Below are positions 9,202 to 19,709 of a DNA stretch of 64,000 bases, one piece after another. The translations under genes and the position numbers were made by a program. Source of the DNA: Bartonella sp. HY038 (GTDB lineage: Bacteria > Pseudomonadota > Alphaproteobacteria > Rhizobiales > Rhizobiaceae); contig NZ_CP059725.1 of NCBI RefSeq assembly GCF_014117425.1, positions 1,240,001-1,304,000 of the forward strand, in the 5' to 3' direction. The notes under the pieces were generated by a model. It was not told the DNA's origin and did not search any database. It saw only the letters and a list, made by a program, of their open reading frames with translations. Within the stretch, counting starts at the first letter, position 1. Each line of letters opens with the position of its first letter.

Positions 9202-10419
9202 TTAAAGAATAAGTATTTTGACTGTATCGCCGATTTTTAAAGCAGGGGCATCAATTTCATTAACAATAAGACAATTTGATTGTGCCATAATCTTCATAAG
9301 CGATGAATCTGCAGATGCCGCTGGCGTCACATGCAAAATGCCGTGTTCATCGCTTTTCATCGTAGCACGTATATAGTGACGACGAGGACCATTTGCTTTA
9401 AGTTCTTTAGTTAATTTGGCATTGATTATGTGTTGAGTGGTCTGATTGCCGCGCATTTTGTCCATCATCGGTAATAGAAAAAGAGTTGCTGTGACTAGGG
9501 CAGAAACCGGATTACCTGGTAGCCCTAAAACGAGCATTTCATTTTCGTTATTATTGATACTGCCAAACATTAAAGGCTTGCCTGGGCGAAGCGCAATTTT
9601 CCAAAAATCGAGTTCCATTCCAGCTTTTTTCATGACTTCTTGTACGAGGTCATAGTCACCAACCGAAACCCCACCACTTGTAATGAGTATGTCGGCTCTT
9701 TGTTGTTTTGCGGCAATAATCGCGGAATGGATTTCAGCGCGATCATCGGCGACGATACCAAGATCAATAACCTCACCACCATTATCCATCACAAGTTGTG
9801 CCAAGGCATAGCCATTTGAAGCAATAATTTGACCTTCACCCGGTGTTGTACCAGCTGGTACCAATTCATCGCCAGTGGATAAAATAGCAATGCGAGGTGA
9901 TCTGATAACGGACAAAGTGTCATAACCACTCGCTGCTGCAAGGCCTATAGCTGACGGTGTTAGTTTGGTGCCGATTGGTAAAATAACATCGCCTTTTGCA
10001 AAATCGCCACCCGCAGGACGAATATTGGCGTGAAGTGCTGCATTTTGGGTTAATTCAATAGTTTGATTGTCAAGTTTTGTAATGTTTTCTTGAATGATAA
10101 CAGTGTTGACTGAATCTGGAACAGGGGCACCGGTAAAAATTCGGATCGCTTCACCAGCATTAATCTCACCATGGAACATGTGCCCTGCTGCGGCTTCACC
10201 AACGATTTTAAATTTTGTTCCAGCGGCAATTTCTTTATCATTCATGACCGCATAGCCATCCATTGCTGATGAATTAAACGGCGGTTGTGTAAGTTTGGCT
10301 ATAAGTGGTTCACTTAAAAAACGCCCACCCGCAAAGCTGATATCAATGGTTTCACTTTCTAAAAGAGTTGCCTTGTTGGTTAACCTGTCAAGGGCTTCAT
10401 CAACTGTCATAAGTGCCAT
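9202..10419 (-). CDS. moeA: Molybdopterin molybdotransferase MoeA
   Basis: MoeA inserts molybdate into adenylylated molybdopterin to complete the molybdenum cofactor. The 405 residues show the MoeA order: N-terminal domain with PPFNSSAMDGYAV, a beta domain with the segment GEAIRIFTGAPVP, the MogA-like domain with RIAILSTGDEL and the segment TSGGVSVGDYD, then the LGLPGNPVSALV signature, and a C-terminal beta domain. It is the last gene of a minus-strand cluster with moaC. Retention of molybdenum cofactor genes implies at least one molybdoenzyme in this genome. Confidence 0.97.
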   Translation of the reverse strand: MALMTVDEALDRLTNKATLLESETIDISFAGGRFLSEPLIAKLTQPPFNSSAMDGYAVMNDKEIAAGTKFKIVGEAAAGHMFHGEINAGEAIRIFTGAPVPDSVNTVIIQENITKLDNQTIELTQNAALHANIRPAGGDFAKGDVILPIGTKLTPSAIGLAAASGYDTLSVIRSPRIAILSTGDELVPAGTTPGEGQIIASNGYALAQLVMDNGGEVIDLGIVADDRAEIHSAIIAAKQQRADILITSGGVSVGDYDLVQEVMKKAGMELDFWKIALRPGKPLMFGSINNNENEMLVLGLPGNPVSALVTATLFLLPMMDKMRGNQTTQHIINAKLTKELKANGPRRHYIRATMKSDEHGILHVTPAASADSSLMKIMAQSNCLIVNEIDAPALKIGDTVKILIL

Positions 10420-10569
10420 TGTCTATCCTATCTCATCATATGATTAAAATAATCAGTTACAACTTTATTGGAGAACATGACTATTTCATTTAAAGGCTAT
10501 TTAAAAAACAACAATTCAAGCTAACATCTAATTTAATGACCGGAAAGCCTTAACAAAATAAACAATTAA

Positions 10570-11055
10570 TTAATCTTGCTGGCGTAGCCAATTGCCTGAT
10601 TTGCCGCCAGTTTTCTCACTAAGTTCGATATTAGTGATCGTCATCGACTTATCAATTGCTTTAGCCATGTCATAAATTGTAAGGCAGGCAATTGATACGG
10701 CTGTCAATGCTTCCATTTCAACACCAGTTTTGCCTGTTAGAGCAGCGGTTGCTTTAACCCTTATGCCTGGAAGAGATGCGTCTGGCAACAAATCAACACT
10801 TAGCTTTGTTAGCATAAGTGGATGACAAAGAGGAATGAGATCAGATGTCTTTTTAGCCGCCATAATACCGGCGATGCGGGCTGCAGCTAGCACATCACCT
10901 TTAGCAATACGGTCTTCAGTAATAGCGATAAGTGTTTCATTTGCCATGATAACACAACCTTCGGCAACGGCCTTACGTTCTGTTTCATGCTTTTGGCCAA
11001 CATCAACCATGTGGGCGGCGCCATGCTCGTCAATATGAGTTAGCTTATTTGACAT
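10570..11055 (-). CDS. moaC: Cyclic pyranopterin monophosphate synthase MoaC
   Basis: MoaC converts the MoaA product (3',8-cH2GTP) to cyclic pyranopterin monophosphate in molybdenum cofactor synthesis. The 161-residue protein carries the hallmark [11 protein letters not shown], the segment [14 protein letters not shown], and the C-terminal DKSMTI with the GGKSG loop. An AGGAAT site precedes the ATG at 11055. It lies 28 bases after trpC and 150 before moeA on the same strand, the arrangement known from Brucella and other rhizobia. Confidence 0.97.
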   Translation of the reverse strand: MSNKLTHIDEHGAAHMVDVGQKHETERKAVAEGCVIMANETLIAITEDRIAKGDVLAAARIAGIMAAKKTSDLIPLCHPLMLTKLSVDLLPDASLPGIRVKATAALTGKTGVEMEALTAVSIACLTIYDMAKAIDKSMTITNIELSEKTGGKSGNWLRQQD

Positions 11056-11083
11056 ATTAAATTCCTATCGCTTATTTTAAGCT

Positions 11084-11875
11084 TTAAATGTCAAGTAGTT
11101 GACGGGTCGCTAATGCAACATTATCTTGCCGCATAAGGCTTTCACCGATCAGGAAATTTTTGACATTGCTTTTGGTTAATCTCAAGCAATCTTCATGGGT
11201 AAAGATACCACTTTCACCAATTAGAAGTTTGTCTTCAGGCACCATTGGAGCAAGTCGCTCGGTCACTGCGAGATCAACATAAAAATCACGTAAATTACGA
11301 TTATTAATCCCTATCATTTCCGATTTTAGTTTTAATGCACGTTCCATTTCCACTTCATTATGCGTTTCAATAAGAACATCCATCCCCAGTTCAAAGGCTG
11401 TGTCTTCTAATGCTTTTGCACAATCATCATCTATCGCAGCAAGAATGATTAAAATGCAATCTGCACCCAAAGCCCGTGCTTCATATACTTGATAGGTATC
11501 AAATAAAAAGTCTTTCCGCAATGTTGGTAAATGGGTTGCATTGCGTGCTTGATTTAAAAATTCTGGCCTACCTTGAAATGATGGAAAATCAGTGAGTATA
11601 GACAAGCAAGCAGCACCGCCTTCTTCATAGGCACGAGCGAGAAGTGTTGGATTGAAATCCTCACGAATAAGCCCTTTTGAAGGACTTGCTTTTTTGATTT
11701 CAGCAATTAAACCAAAAAGGCCCGCAGCATTTTTTGCCTTTAATGCATTAATAAAACCACGGGGGGCTTCAACATCTATAATTTTTGCCTTTAAATCATC
11801 AAGTGAAGTACAGGCTTTTGCTTGGGCAATTTCCTCAAGCTTATAGGCTTCAATTTTTTTTAAAATATCACTCAT
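11084..11875 (-). CDS. trpC: Indole-3-glycerol phosphate synthase
   Basis: TrpC closes the indole ring of CdRP to give indole-3-glycerol phosphate in tryptophan synthesis. The 263-residue TIM barrel shows the segment [11 protein letters not shown] (catalytic Lys), [35 protein letters not shown] and the segment LIGESGIF. The start is set at the ATG at 11875, two bases after the trpD stop; a TTG at 11881 would overlap trpD instead. Close coupling with trpD indicates one transcript. Confidence 0.96.
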   Translation of the reverse strand: MSDILKKIEAYKLEEIAQAKACTSLDDLKAKIIDVEAPRGFINALKAKNAAGLFGLIAEIKKASPSKGLIREDFNPTLLARAYEEGGAACLSILTDFPSFQGRPEFLNQARNATHLPTLRKDFLFDTYQVYEARALGADCILIILAAIDDDCAKALEDTAFELGMDVLIETHNEVEMERALKLKSEMIGINNRNLRDFYVDLAVTERLAPMVPEDKLLIGESGIFTHEDCLRLTKSNVKNFLIGESLMRQDNVALATRQLLDI

Positions 11876-11877
11876 AA

Positions 11878-12897
11878 TCAAGATTCTTGTCGATTAGAAA
11901 CAGAAATAAGATGTTCAAGTTTGCCGAGCGCTTGCCCCGTATCAATGCTTTCTTTTGCAAGCTCCACGCCATCGGACAAGTTGGTTACCCTGTCGGCGAT
12001 AATAAAGCTTGCAGCTGCATTTAATAGAACTATATCGCGATAGGCACCTTTTTCTCCTTCTAAAACACGTTTTAAAGCGGCAGCATTATATTCAGGGTCA
12101 CCGCCCTTAAGATCGTCTTTGCTAACTCTTTTCAGTCCTACTTCTTCAGGAGTTACGATAAAGCGAGAAAAAGCACCATCTTTTATAGCAACAACTTCTG
12201 TTTCACCAGATGTTGTTAATTCATCCATCCCATCACCGTGAACAACCCATAATGATTTGGAACCCGACGCTTGTAATGTGCGGGCAACAGGCTCAAGCCA
12301 ATAAGGTGAAAATACCCCAATTAATTGTCGTGTTGCGCCAGCTGGATTTGAAAGGGGGCCTAAAATATTAAAAATAGTTCGTGTTCCTAATTCCACACGG
12401 GCAGGGCCTACATGGCGCATAGCGGAATGATGTGTTGGTGCAAACATGAAGCCAATGCCAGCTTCTGCAATACAAGTAGCAATTTGATCAGCTGTAATAT
12501 CAATATCGATGCCTAACGCTTTCAAGGCATCTGCTGCACCTGATTTTGACGATAATGCACGATTGCCATGTTTGCCAACTGAAATTCCTGCGCCTGCTAC
12601 CACGAAAGCTGTTGCTGTTGAAACATTGTAAGAGCCAGATTGATCGCCGCCAGTCCCAACAATATCAATAATATTTTCGGGGGCTTTAACGGGTAACATT
12701 TTCGCCCGCATTGCTTTAACTGCGCCGGTGATCTCGTCAATAGTTTCGCCACGCACCCTCAATGCCATTAAGAATGCACCAATTTGAGACGGCGTGGCTT
12801 GGCCCGACATCATAATTGTAAAAGCCTGCTCCGCTTCATCTTGAGTTAACGGCGTAGCCGTTGCAACTTTATTGATAAAAGGCTTTAGATCGGCCAT
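11878..12897 (-). CDS. trpD: Anthranilate phosphoribosyltransferase
   Basis: TrpD joins anthranilate and PRPP, the second step of tryptophan synthesis. The 339-residue protein contains the PRPP-binding segment [17 protein letters not shown], the KHGNRA motif with the SSKSGAAD loop, and GPLSNPA. A ribosome site AGGTGG lies shortly before the ATG. The gene sits between ppiD (13 bases upstream) and trpC. No trpE or trpG is seen in the window. Confidence 0.97.
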   Translation of the reverse strand: MADLKPFINKVATATPLTQDEAEQAFTIMMSGQATPSQIGAFLMALRVRGETIDEITGAVKAMRAKMLPVKAPENIIDIVGTGGDQSGSYNVSTATAFVVAGAGISVGKHGNRALSSKSGAADALKALGIDIDITADQIATCIAEAGIGFMFAPTHHSAMRHVGPARVELGTRTIFNILGPLSNPAGATRQLIGVFSPYWLEPVARTLQASGSKSLWVVHGDGMDELTTSGETEVVAIKDGAFSRFIVTPEEVGLKRVSKDDLKGGDPEYNAAALKRVLEGEKGAYRDIVLLNAAASFIIADRVTNLSDGVELAKESIDTGQALGKLEHLISVSNRQES

Positions 12898-12910
12898 GTT
12901 TCTTGTCCAC

Positions 12911-14788
12911 CTATGGGTTTAGAATACGCTGGATGATTGAATTATTTGCTTGAACCGGATGCTCTTTCTCAATTGCAAAGAGATATTGAGACAGCACATC
13001 TTGCTTTAAAGATAAGCTAAGCTGCTCTTTCATGGCTGGATCAAGAGCATCAGGGCTAGTACTTGCCGGTTCAGTAGTGCTTGTAACTTTGAAAACAAGC
13101 TTTGTCTGTTCATTTTCGCCAGGAGCTATGCCGGTTGAGTTTGTTGGACCGCTAAAAATTGCAATGAGTGCTTCTTTACTAAGATTTAATCCTGCACCTG
13201 TTCGACTTAAAGCCTCAGCTTTCTCAACTTGAATGTTATTTTCATTGGCAATTTGTGCAAGGCTTTTACCTTTAGCAAGCTCGGCATTGAAGCTTTCTGC
13301 TTTTTGCAAGACAAGACGGTTCATTTCTTGTTCTTTCCAAGCGGTGATTACAGATTGTCTTACCTCATCAAGTGTGCGCTCACGGCTATTTATAATTTCG
13401 TCTGCTTGATACCATTGAACACCTTCATCGCTGGTAAGTGGATCTGAATCAATACCAATAGTTGCATTAAAAATGCCACCAATTAGGTTTTCCTTGTTAG
13501 GAAGATTCTCAACGGCTTTCCCTTGAATATCGTTGCCCTCAGCATCAATAATTACGCTTGTTATTGGTAAATTATGCTTTTGCGCAATTTCATTTAAAGA
13601 AAGACCTTCAAACTGTTCATCAGCAATGGTTTTTACCAAAGCAGATAAATCTTGACGAGCTTTTTGGTCTGCCAATTGTTGACGGATTTGTTCGGCAACG
13701 GCTTCAAGTGGTGCAACCGCGCTAGGTGTAATCTTAATTACGCGAACAATTACGGGTCCTTGTAAATCATTTATGACGGGAGAGATACCACCTTCTTGCA
13801 ATGGAAAAACCTCTGCTGATACCAATGATGGTAAGTCGGTACGGGTGAGGGGACCTTTTCTAATGGCATCGATGCTTAGATTGAGCGAGCTTACCAATTC
13901 ATCAAAGCTCATACCACTTTGCAATTTTTGTGCAGCCGCATCGGCTTGCTGACGATTATCGAAGCGTAATTCATCAATAATACGTGTTTCTGGAGATAAA
14001 AACCTAGAGGATTCCTTTTGATAAAAATCTTTGATTTCGTCCTCTGTAATCGCTGTCGGATTAGCAAAATGTTGCGCTGTTAAAGTAACATATGTTGCTT
14101 TCCTATATTCAGGAGCGCGAAAGTTTGCTTTTTGAGTTTCATACCATGCAGCAAGTACATCTTGAATGGGCTCTGGCACCTCACCAATTAGTTTTGGTGT
14201 TACTGCAACATAATCTATATTTCGTAGTTCGCGATTATTAAGTACAAGTGCGGAGTAAAAGACATCTGGCATAACAATGTTTTGGCTCACCGCTTCAATA
14301 ATTTGGTTGCGTATGCCAGTTTTTGCCAATTGCTCAAAATAGGTTTTTTGTGAAATACCTGCTTGATTGATAAATTGGGCAAACGCTTCTTTGCTGAATT
14401 GACCATTCATGCCATGAAAAATTTGCTCTGAACCAAGAACGCGTAATGCTCCATCTTGCCCAATGTTGGTTTTCATTAGCCTTGCTTCTTCATCGATCAA
14501 TGCGTAGCCTTTAAGCGTTTGCAAAAGCTGGTTCGCAATGCCTAATTGAGCAAACTGATCAGGAGAGATATATTGCCTAGTCGAAAAGAAATATTGTGTA
14601 GCCTGATTTTGAGCCATGAATTGGTAGTCTGCAAAAGTTGCTTCAGATTTGCCCGACTGATAAATGGCATCGCTTCCCTGTCCATTAAATGCTTGTGGGA
14701 TTCCCCATAAGGCAAAACTTAACAATAATAATCCAAGTAATGCTTTTGCCACCAAGGTGTTGGCTGCTGCGCGCATATGATCTAGCAT
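12911..14788 (-). CDS. ppiD: PpiD-like periplasmic peptidyl-prolyl isomerase
   Basis: A 625-residue membrane-anchored chaperone. One TM segment near residues 13-32 is preceded by the typical MLDHMRAA start. A SurA_N-like region follows, then a parvulin-type domain (about residues 225-345, with [18 protein letters not shown] and the segment [10 protein letters not shown]), and a second C-terminal region. PpiD proteins help fold outer-membrane proteins as they leave the Sec machinery. The ATG at 14788 has a GGAAA site. Gene order ppiD-trpD-trpC matches rhizobial relatives. Confidence 0.9.
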   Translation of the reverse strand: MLDHMRAAANTLVAKALLGLLLLSFALWGIPQAFNGQGSDAIYQSGKSEATFADYQFMAQNQATQYFFSTRQYISPDQFAQLGIANQLLQTLKGYALIDEEARLMKTNIGQDGALRVLGSEQIFHGMNGQFSKEAFAQFINQAGISQKTYFEQLAKTGIRNQIIEAVSQNIVMPDVFYSALVLNNRELRNIDYVAVTPKLIGEVPEPIQDVLAAWYETQKANFRAPEYRKATYVTLTAQHFANPTAITEDEIKDFYQKESSRFLSPETRIIDELRFDNRQQADAAAQKLQSGMSFDELVSSLNLSIDAIRKGPLTRTDLPSLVSAEVFPLQEGGISPVINDLQGPVIVRVIKITPSAVAPLEAVAEQIRQQLADQKARQDLSALVKTIADEQFEGLSLNEIAQKHNLPITSVIIDAEGNDIQGKAVENLPNKENLIGGIFNATIGIDSDPLTSDEGVQWYQADEIINSRERTLDEVRQSVITAWKEQEMNRLVLQKAESFNAELAKGKSLAQIANENNIQVEKAEALSRTGAGLNLSKEALIAIFSGPTNSTGIAPGENEQTKLVFKVTSTTEPASTSPDALDPAMKEQLSLSLKQDVLSQYLFAIEKEHPVQANNSIIQRILNP

Positions 14789-15243
14789 AAGATATTTCCA
14801 TGTTTTAACTATCAGTCGGAATATTTAGGCATTTGTTTGCCCTAATAAAATGGCAGATGCAAGATGTTGCCTGCATTTTTTTGGTTTTAATTACGATAAC
14901 GAGTGATAATTGCCCAATATTCGTATTTCTGAAGTGGGTTTTTATCAGCAAGGTGATGTTATTTATAAAATGTACTAAATTTAATTTATTTTGTATATTC
15001 AAATTTATAGTAAGTTAAAATGGTCTTTTCTTAGAGACTCTAATTGAGATTATAGCTTTAATATCACTAATTTATTTTTAAGTTTTTATAGTTTTCAGTT
15101 GTCTATTTAACCGGTTTTATCGGGTTAATAAATCAAAAAAATAATAGTATCAAATGTTTAATTTTTAATCTTAGTTATAGAAAAAAGTCATTTTTATATT
15201 TATATTTTATTGTAATTATCCGTGGGCAATATTGGTTATTTTA

Positions 15244-15272
15244 TTGACAAGGTGGCCTATTTTCTGGATGAT
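15244..15272 (+). promoter_or_regulatory. Possible promoter of the L,D-transpeptidase gene
   Basis: A consensus -35 TTGACA at 15244-15249 is followed after 17 bases by GATGAT, a poor -10. It would give a leader of about 140 bases that includes the tandem repeat. Confidence 0.3.
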
Positions 15273-15356
15273 GAATAACCTATTATTAAGGCGCTTCTGG
15301 CATGCTAATCATATAGTGTGGCTCAGTGTGCATTGTATTCTGCTTTGGTTTAATGA

Positions 15357-15407
15357 GTTTTCTTGAGTTTTAAGTTTTCTTGGGTTTTAAGTTTTCTTGG
15401 GTTTAAT
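15357..15407 (+). repeat. 17-base tandem repeat, three copies, before ldt
   Basis: Three head-to-tail units: GTTTTCTTGAGTTTTAA (15357-15373), GTTTTCTTGGGTTTTAA (15374-15390) and GTTTTCTTGGGTTTAAT (15391-15407). A decayed fourth unit may precede them. The array ends nine bases before the ATG of the L,D-transpeptidase, where a ribosome site should be. Confidence 0.8.
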
Positions 15408-15415
15408 GAATTGTT

Positions 15416-17413
15416 ATGGCTAAAAAATCATCTTATAAATCGGTTTGCCTTTTGGTTGGTGTTGCATTTTTAGCATCCCTTTCTACAAAATCAGCAAATA
15501 GTGCTAATATCTTTGATTATTTTGGTCAAAAAAAGCAAGAGCGTTTACAGCGTGAGCAGGCCTTGCGGCAACAACAGTTTATGCAGCAACAAGTTCAGCC
15601 AAGGCAAGTTACGCCGGTTGATCCTACACCTCAGCCAATTAAGCGTGTTGTGGTAGAACCTCCCAAAATATTTGATTATCGTCCTGATAAATTGATTGAT
15701 TTAGATTTTTCAAAAGTTAAGTTCCAGTCATCTAGCCGTGCTGACGATATTGATCGATTGCTTGATACTCAACTTGTGGACGAGGAATCTAATACCATTA
15801 ATGGTGGTACAGTTAGCAATGATAGTAATGAGGTGGGGCAATCTGAAATTGGTGCGCTTAGTGTTGAAGAAGCAAAATTTGCAGAACTCGCCCGTACATT
15901 GCCAGTAATTAAAGTTGAAAAGCAAGTTGGTGAAGCCTTAACAAAATATTATGCGGCTCACCCCCAATTGATATGGTCAGCCAATAATGTTCTCAGTGAG
16001 AAAGGCAAGGCCGTTCAAGAGTTTTTAAAAAAATCCGCTGAAGATGGTCTGAACCCGGATGAATATCTGGTTGATTTTCCTGAAATTTCTGGAAATGTTG
16101 AAGATGCTCAAGCTGTTATGGTTTTTGATATAAAATTAACCGCTCGCATTTTGCGTTATAGTTTGGATGCAGGAGCAGGGCGTGTAACCGCAGATCGTTT
16201 ATCTGCATTTCATGATTTACCGCGACGCAAAATTGACCTTGATACAATTTTGCAAGAATTGGTAAAAAATACTTATCCTGAGCAAGTCCTTGCGAGTTTA
16301 GAACCACGGTCGCTTTGGTATAAAAGTCTTAAAGCCGAACTTGCGGTTTTAAATACACAACAAAGTGCCCCTCGGATAGAAATAGCCGATAATACGGTGA
16401 TAAAGCCAGGTAAGGCCAATGATGAATTAATTAAAGTTATTAGGTTGATTCTTGATAAGGCACCACCATCTTATTTGGAAAGCCATAGGCAAGTGCTTGA
16501 GGAAAACCTGCAAAATACGATTTATAGTGAGGAATTGGTTATTGCCGTAAAAGATTTGCAAAAGGTTTTGGGTAAGGCAAGTGATGGCGTTATAGGGCCG
16601 GCAACTATTCGGGCTTTGCAAGGTGACAATATCGTTGATAAAAAGCAAAAAATTATCACCTCGCTCGAAAGATTGCGGTGGTTGCCGCATGAGTTTTCGG
16701 ATCGTTATGTGTTTATTAATCAACCAGCCTATCAAGCACAATATTTTGAAAATGGCAAAGAGGTTATTGCCATGAAGGTTGTTGTTGGTTCGCAACGTCA
16801 CCAAACATATTTTTTCTATGACAATATAAGTCTTGTTACATTTAATCCGACTTGGGGCGTGCCGCGTTCTATTGTCATGAATGAAATGATGCCACGCATA
16901 TTAAAAGATCCAGCCTATCTTTCTCGTAATGGCTACGAAGTGTTTAATGCATCGGGTAAAAAAGTAGATGCTTCTTCGGTTAATTGGGCGAATGTCGCGA
17001 CTAAAGGCTATGGTGTCAATATTCGCCAAAAGCCAGGAACAAGTAATGCATTGGGTGAACTTAAAATTTTGTTTCCTAATAAACATGATATCTATCTTCA
17101 TGATACGCCATCAAAAGCTGCTTTTCAACGTGACATGCGTGCAATTAGCCATGGTTGCGTGCGGTTAGCTGATCCTCGTGCTATGGCCGCTGCAGTCATG
17201 GGACTAGAAAAAGATGGCTTGAAGCGTTATTTTGGCAAGGATGAAAAAACGGTAAAGTTAGATGTAACTGTTCCTGTTTATCTAACCTATTTTACTGCTT
17301 GGCCAGATGCTGATAATCATATTATCCATTATTATGATGATGTTTATAACCGTGATAGTGCACAGCAAACTGCAAGCAAAAAAATTGAAAAAATGCGTCT
17401 TGAAAGTATGTAG
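15416..17413 (+). CDS. L,D-transpeptidase, YcbB/LdtD type
   Basis: A 665-residue exported enzyme that should form 3-3 cross-links in peptidoglycan or attach proteins to it. Order of parts: signal peptide (about residues 1-29), a Gln/Arg-rich low-complexity segment (about 36-65), a YcbB scaffold domain (about 170-300), a peptidoglycan-binding repeat (about 365-405, GVIGPATIRALQ), then the YkuD catalytic domain with SHGCVRL, where Cys581 is the nucleophile and His579 precedes it. No clear Shine-Dalgarno site is present; a tandem repeat occupies that place. The start is fixed by the signal peptide. Confidence 0.93.
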   Translation: MAKKSSYKSVCLLVGVAFLASLSTKSANSANIFDYFGQKKQERLQREQALRQQQFMQQQVQPRQVTPVDPTPQPIKRVVVEPPKIFDYRPDKLIDLDFSKVKFQSSSRADDIDRLLDTQLVDEESNTINGGTVSNDSNEVGQSEIGALSVEEAKFAELARTLPVIKVEKQVGEALTKYYAAHPQLIWSANNVLSEKGKAVQEFLKKSAEDGLNPDEYLVDFPEISGNVEDAQAVMVFDIKLTARILRYSLDAGAGRVTADRLSAFHDLPRRKIDLDTILQELVKNTYPEQVLASLEPRSLWYKSLKAELAVLNTQQSAPRIEIADNTVIKPGKANDELIKVIRLILDKAPPSYLESHRQVLEENLQNTIYSEELVIAVKDLQKVLGKASDGVIGPATIRALQGDNIVDKKQKIITSLERLRWLPHEFSDRYVFINQPAYQAQYFENGKEVIAMKVVVGSQRHQTYFFYDNISLVTFNPTWGVPRSIVMNEMMPRILKDPAYLSRNGYEVFNASGKKVDASSVNWANVATKGYGVNIRQKPGTSNALGELKILFPNKHDIYLHDTPSKAAFQRDMRAISHGCVRLADPRAMAAAVMGLEKDGLKRYFGKDEKTVKLDVTVPVYLTYFTAWPDADNHIIHYYDDVYNRDSAQQTASKKIEKMRLESM

Positions 17414-17432
17414 ATATGATGTCAATGCACAG

Positions 17433-18212
17433 TTAAATATGTTTTAAATATCCAAGCACTGCATCGATAGAGTGGACGGTGATCGTAGTTGGTAGCGAAG
17501 TACGTTCAATCATGATGATTGGTATTGATAATTCTCTTGCGGCTTTTACTTTGCCGTAAGATGAATTGCCGCCTGAATTACGGCATATAATCAAGTCAAT
17601 TTTTTTATCGATCAATAGTTTTTTTTCGCTAGCACTATCGGTTGGGTAGCCTATAATAAATTCAAGATTGGTAAGCTCATCAATATTATCTGGATAGTCG
17701 ATCATCCGCGCCCAAAATTTTGAATCTTTAAAATTAGCAAATGGTGCAATGTGCTGGCGACCAATAGCTAGTAATATGTTTTTACCTTTGGGGATTACGG
17801 TCAATGCCTCGCTAATATTGGGGACGCTAAGCCAAGTATCGCCGTCTTGTTTTTTCCAAAGTGGCCGCTCTAGTCTTAAAAGAGGTATTTTGGTTATTCT
17901 TGATGCTTCATATGCATGGTCAGTCATTTGACGGGCAAATGGGTGCGTGGCATCAATTATAAGGTTAGTTTTTTCCTTCAAAAGATAGGTTATCAAACCT
18001 TCGACGCCTCCAAAGCCACCAATGCGCCAATTGCCTTTTGGAATGCGTGGTGAAGTAGTACGCCCGGCAAGAGATGTTGTAATATTGATTGGTTGGCTTT
18101 CCAATATCTCCGCAAGTTGATATGCCTCGGTTGTTCCTCCTAATATAAGAACCGATAGAGGCTTCGATACTGGCTTTTCCAACATGTTGGAATCAAAATT
18201 ATGATCTTGCAA
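17433..18212 (-). CDS. cobK: Precorrin-6A reductase
   Basis: CobK reduces precorrin-6A with NADPH in corrin ring synthesis. The 259 residues show the N-terminal LILGGTTEA nucleotide loop, the segment TSLAGRTTSPRIPKG, GGFGGVEGL, DATHPFARQMT and the segment ICRNSGGNSSYGKV, all family hallmarks. It overlaps the end of cbiD by 14 bases, so the two are translated together. Other cob genes are not in this window. Confidence 0.95.
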   Translation of the reverse strand: MQDHNFDSNMLEKPVSKPLSVLILGGTTEAYQLAEILESQPINITTSLAGRTTSPRIPKGNWRIGGFGGVEGLITYLLKEKTNLIIDATHPFARQMTDHAYEASRITKIPLLRLERPLWKKQDGDTWLSVPNISEALTVIPKGKNILLAIGRQHIAPFANFKDSKFWARMIDYPDNIDELTNLEFIIGYPTDSASEKKLLIDKKIDLIICRNSGGNSSYGKVKAARELSIPIIMIERTSLPTTITVHSIDAVLGYLKHI

Positions 18213-19302
18213 TGATTGCGCCCTTTCGATCGGTTATGATTACTTCCACCTCGACAGGTGCGCCATTTAGTACTTTAAGTGCAGTACTCTTAGCTAGCTT
18301 GGCGATTGAAGGTGCTGGATTTATGCCTTTTTCTAGGGCAATATCAAGTATTTCTTTTGCGGTGTTGGCATTTATTATAGTTGCTTCAAAAGATTTGTCT
18401 AAGCCCAAGTCACGAACAATTTGCCATAAAAATTGCCGATTGATCTGTGATCGTGAAGAGTGGAGATCTGTTTCACCTTGTGCAAGTTTGGTCATTTTTG
18501 CAAAACCGCCAGCAATTGTAAGTTTTGGGATTGGATGATTGCGCAAATATTTCAATACTGCGCCAGCAAAGTCCCCCATGTCAAGCAAAGCATAATCGGG
18601 TAAATTATAAAGCGCTTGTGCTGCATCTTCTGAGGTTGATCCTGTTGCTGCTAATACGTGTTGTGCATTTTGCGCCCGTGAAACGTCAATGCCGCGATGA
18701 ATAGAATGGATCCATGCTGAACAAGAAAACGGATGAACGACACCGGTAGTACCAAGAATAGAAATACCGCCAACAATACCAAGTCGGCCATTCCATGTAT
18801 TTTTGGCAATTTCCTCACCATTGGGCACGGAAATGGTAATAACAACATCAGCAGGCAGTCCATAAGAACCGCAGATTTCTTCAACAATATCACGCATCAT
18901 TTGTCGAGGTACTGGATTAATTGCGGCTTCTCCTGGCTCTATTGGTAGACCTTTGCGTGTTACTGTGCCGACCCCATCACCCGCTACAAACATTATACCC
19001 GTTCCTTCCGGAGCGGGAAAAACAGTTGAAATAATCATTGCGCCATGAGTAACATCGGGATCATCGCCCGCATCTTTTATTATACCAGCACTTGCATAAT
19101 CTTCGCCAAGACTTTCCATTGCTAATTGAAAATATGGAACTTCTCCTTTAGGGAGGATAATACCAACCGGATCTGGAAATTCACCAGTTATGAGAGCTAT
19201 TAATGCAGCCTTTGTAGCCGCTGTAGCACAGGCTCCGGTTGTCCAACCTGATCTAAGTGAACTTTTGCTTGAAGGGAGATCATCATTCTCATTCATCGTC
19301 AT
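18199..19302 (-). CDS. cbiD: Cobalt-precorrin-5B (C1)-methyltransferase CbiD
   Basis: CbiD methylates C-1 of the corrin ring and, in Brucella-type pathways, takes the place of CobF. The 367-residue protein carries LRSGWTTGACATAATKAAL, the segment NPVPRQMM and a long Gly-rich centre with GGISILGTTG. A second ATG two codons in (19296) is an alternative start. I looked for a cobalamin riboswitch in the 400 bases upstream and found no convincing one. Confidence 0.95.
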   Translation of the reverse strand: MTMNENDDLPSSKSSLRSGWTTGACATAATKAALIALITGEFPDPVGIILPKGEVPYFQLAMESLGEDYASAGIIKDAGDDPDVTHGAMIISTVFPAPEGTGIMFVAGDGVGTVTRKGLPIEPGEAAINPVPRQMMRDIVEEICGSYGLPADVVITISVPNGEEIAKNTWNGRLGIVGGISILGTTGVVHPFSCSAWIHSIHRGIDVSRAQNAQHVLAATGSTSEDAAQALYNLPDYALLDMGDFAGAVLKYLRNHPIPKLTIAGGFAKMTKLAQGETDLHSSRSQINRQFLWQIVRDLGLDKSFEATIINANTAKEILDIALEKGINPAPSIAKLAKSTALKVLNGAPVEVEVIITDRKGAIIARS

Positions 19303-19709
19303 AGCTGTCTTTATTTTTGTTGCAGTTTATGGCAAAACGAGTTTGATGTTTTACATGCTCGTTAGCTCTATCATTGTTGTATATTGCTATAATATTTTTT
19401 TAAAATTTCAAAAAGACTATTTAATGATAATTAAATTTCTAATCGTTAATTTTGCATTTTTTGTGGTTGAAAGCCAAAATTTAAGAATTTTTTTAAATGG
19501 TTTTTCTCAGAAATAAAAGATATTGAGATTAGAGTGTTTAGACCTCAGCTTGCCAATTTATATTTTATCTAAAAGTGAGCTTTAAAGTCGGAAAACTAAG
19601 AAAAACAACAAATGAGCCATTGAATTAGTTTTAACCTTGTTGAATATAAATTGATCGATTGTTACTATCAACAATATAATAATATAATCTAACGATTAGA
19701 AAGAATAAG
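19303..19709. other. Divergent intergenic region cbiD / rhomboid gene
   Basis: 407 AT-rich bases. No riboswitch, promoter pair or gene could be supported. Confidence 0.4.

Larger units (their letters stand above)
14789..15415. other. Divergent intergenic region ppiD / L,D-transpeptidase
   Basis: 627 AT-rich bases that should carry both promoters. Visible items: a weak inverted repeat with TTAACC/GGTTAA arms near 15110-15130, a TTGACA at 15244-15249, and a 17-base tandem repeat at 15357-15407 (listed separately). No gene recognised. Confidence 0.5.

Noticed and set aside
18651..19302. Possible cobalamin riboswitch before cbiD
   Set aside because: I searched the region upstream (19303-19709) for the conserved B12-box type motif and saw none.
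19190..19516. A 108-codon hydrophobic frame on the plus strand, antisense to the start of cbiD
   Set aside because: It overlaps the strongly supported cbiD start, has no family match, and its hydrophobicity comes from the AT-rich spacer.
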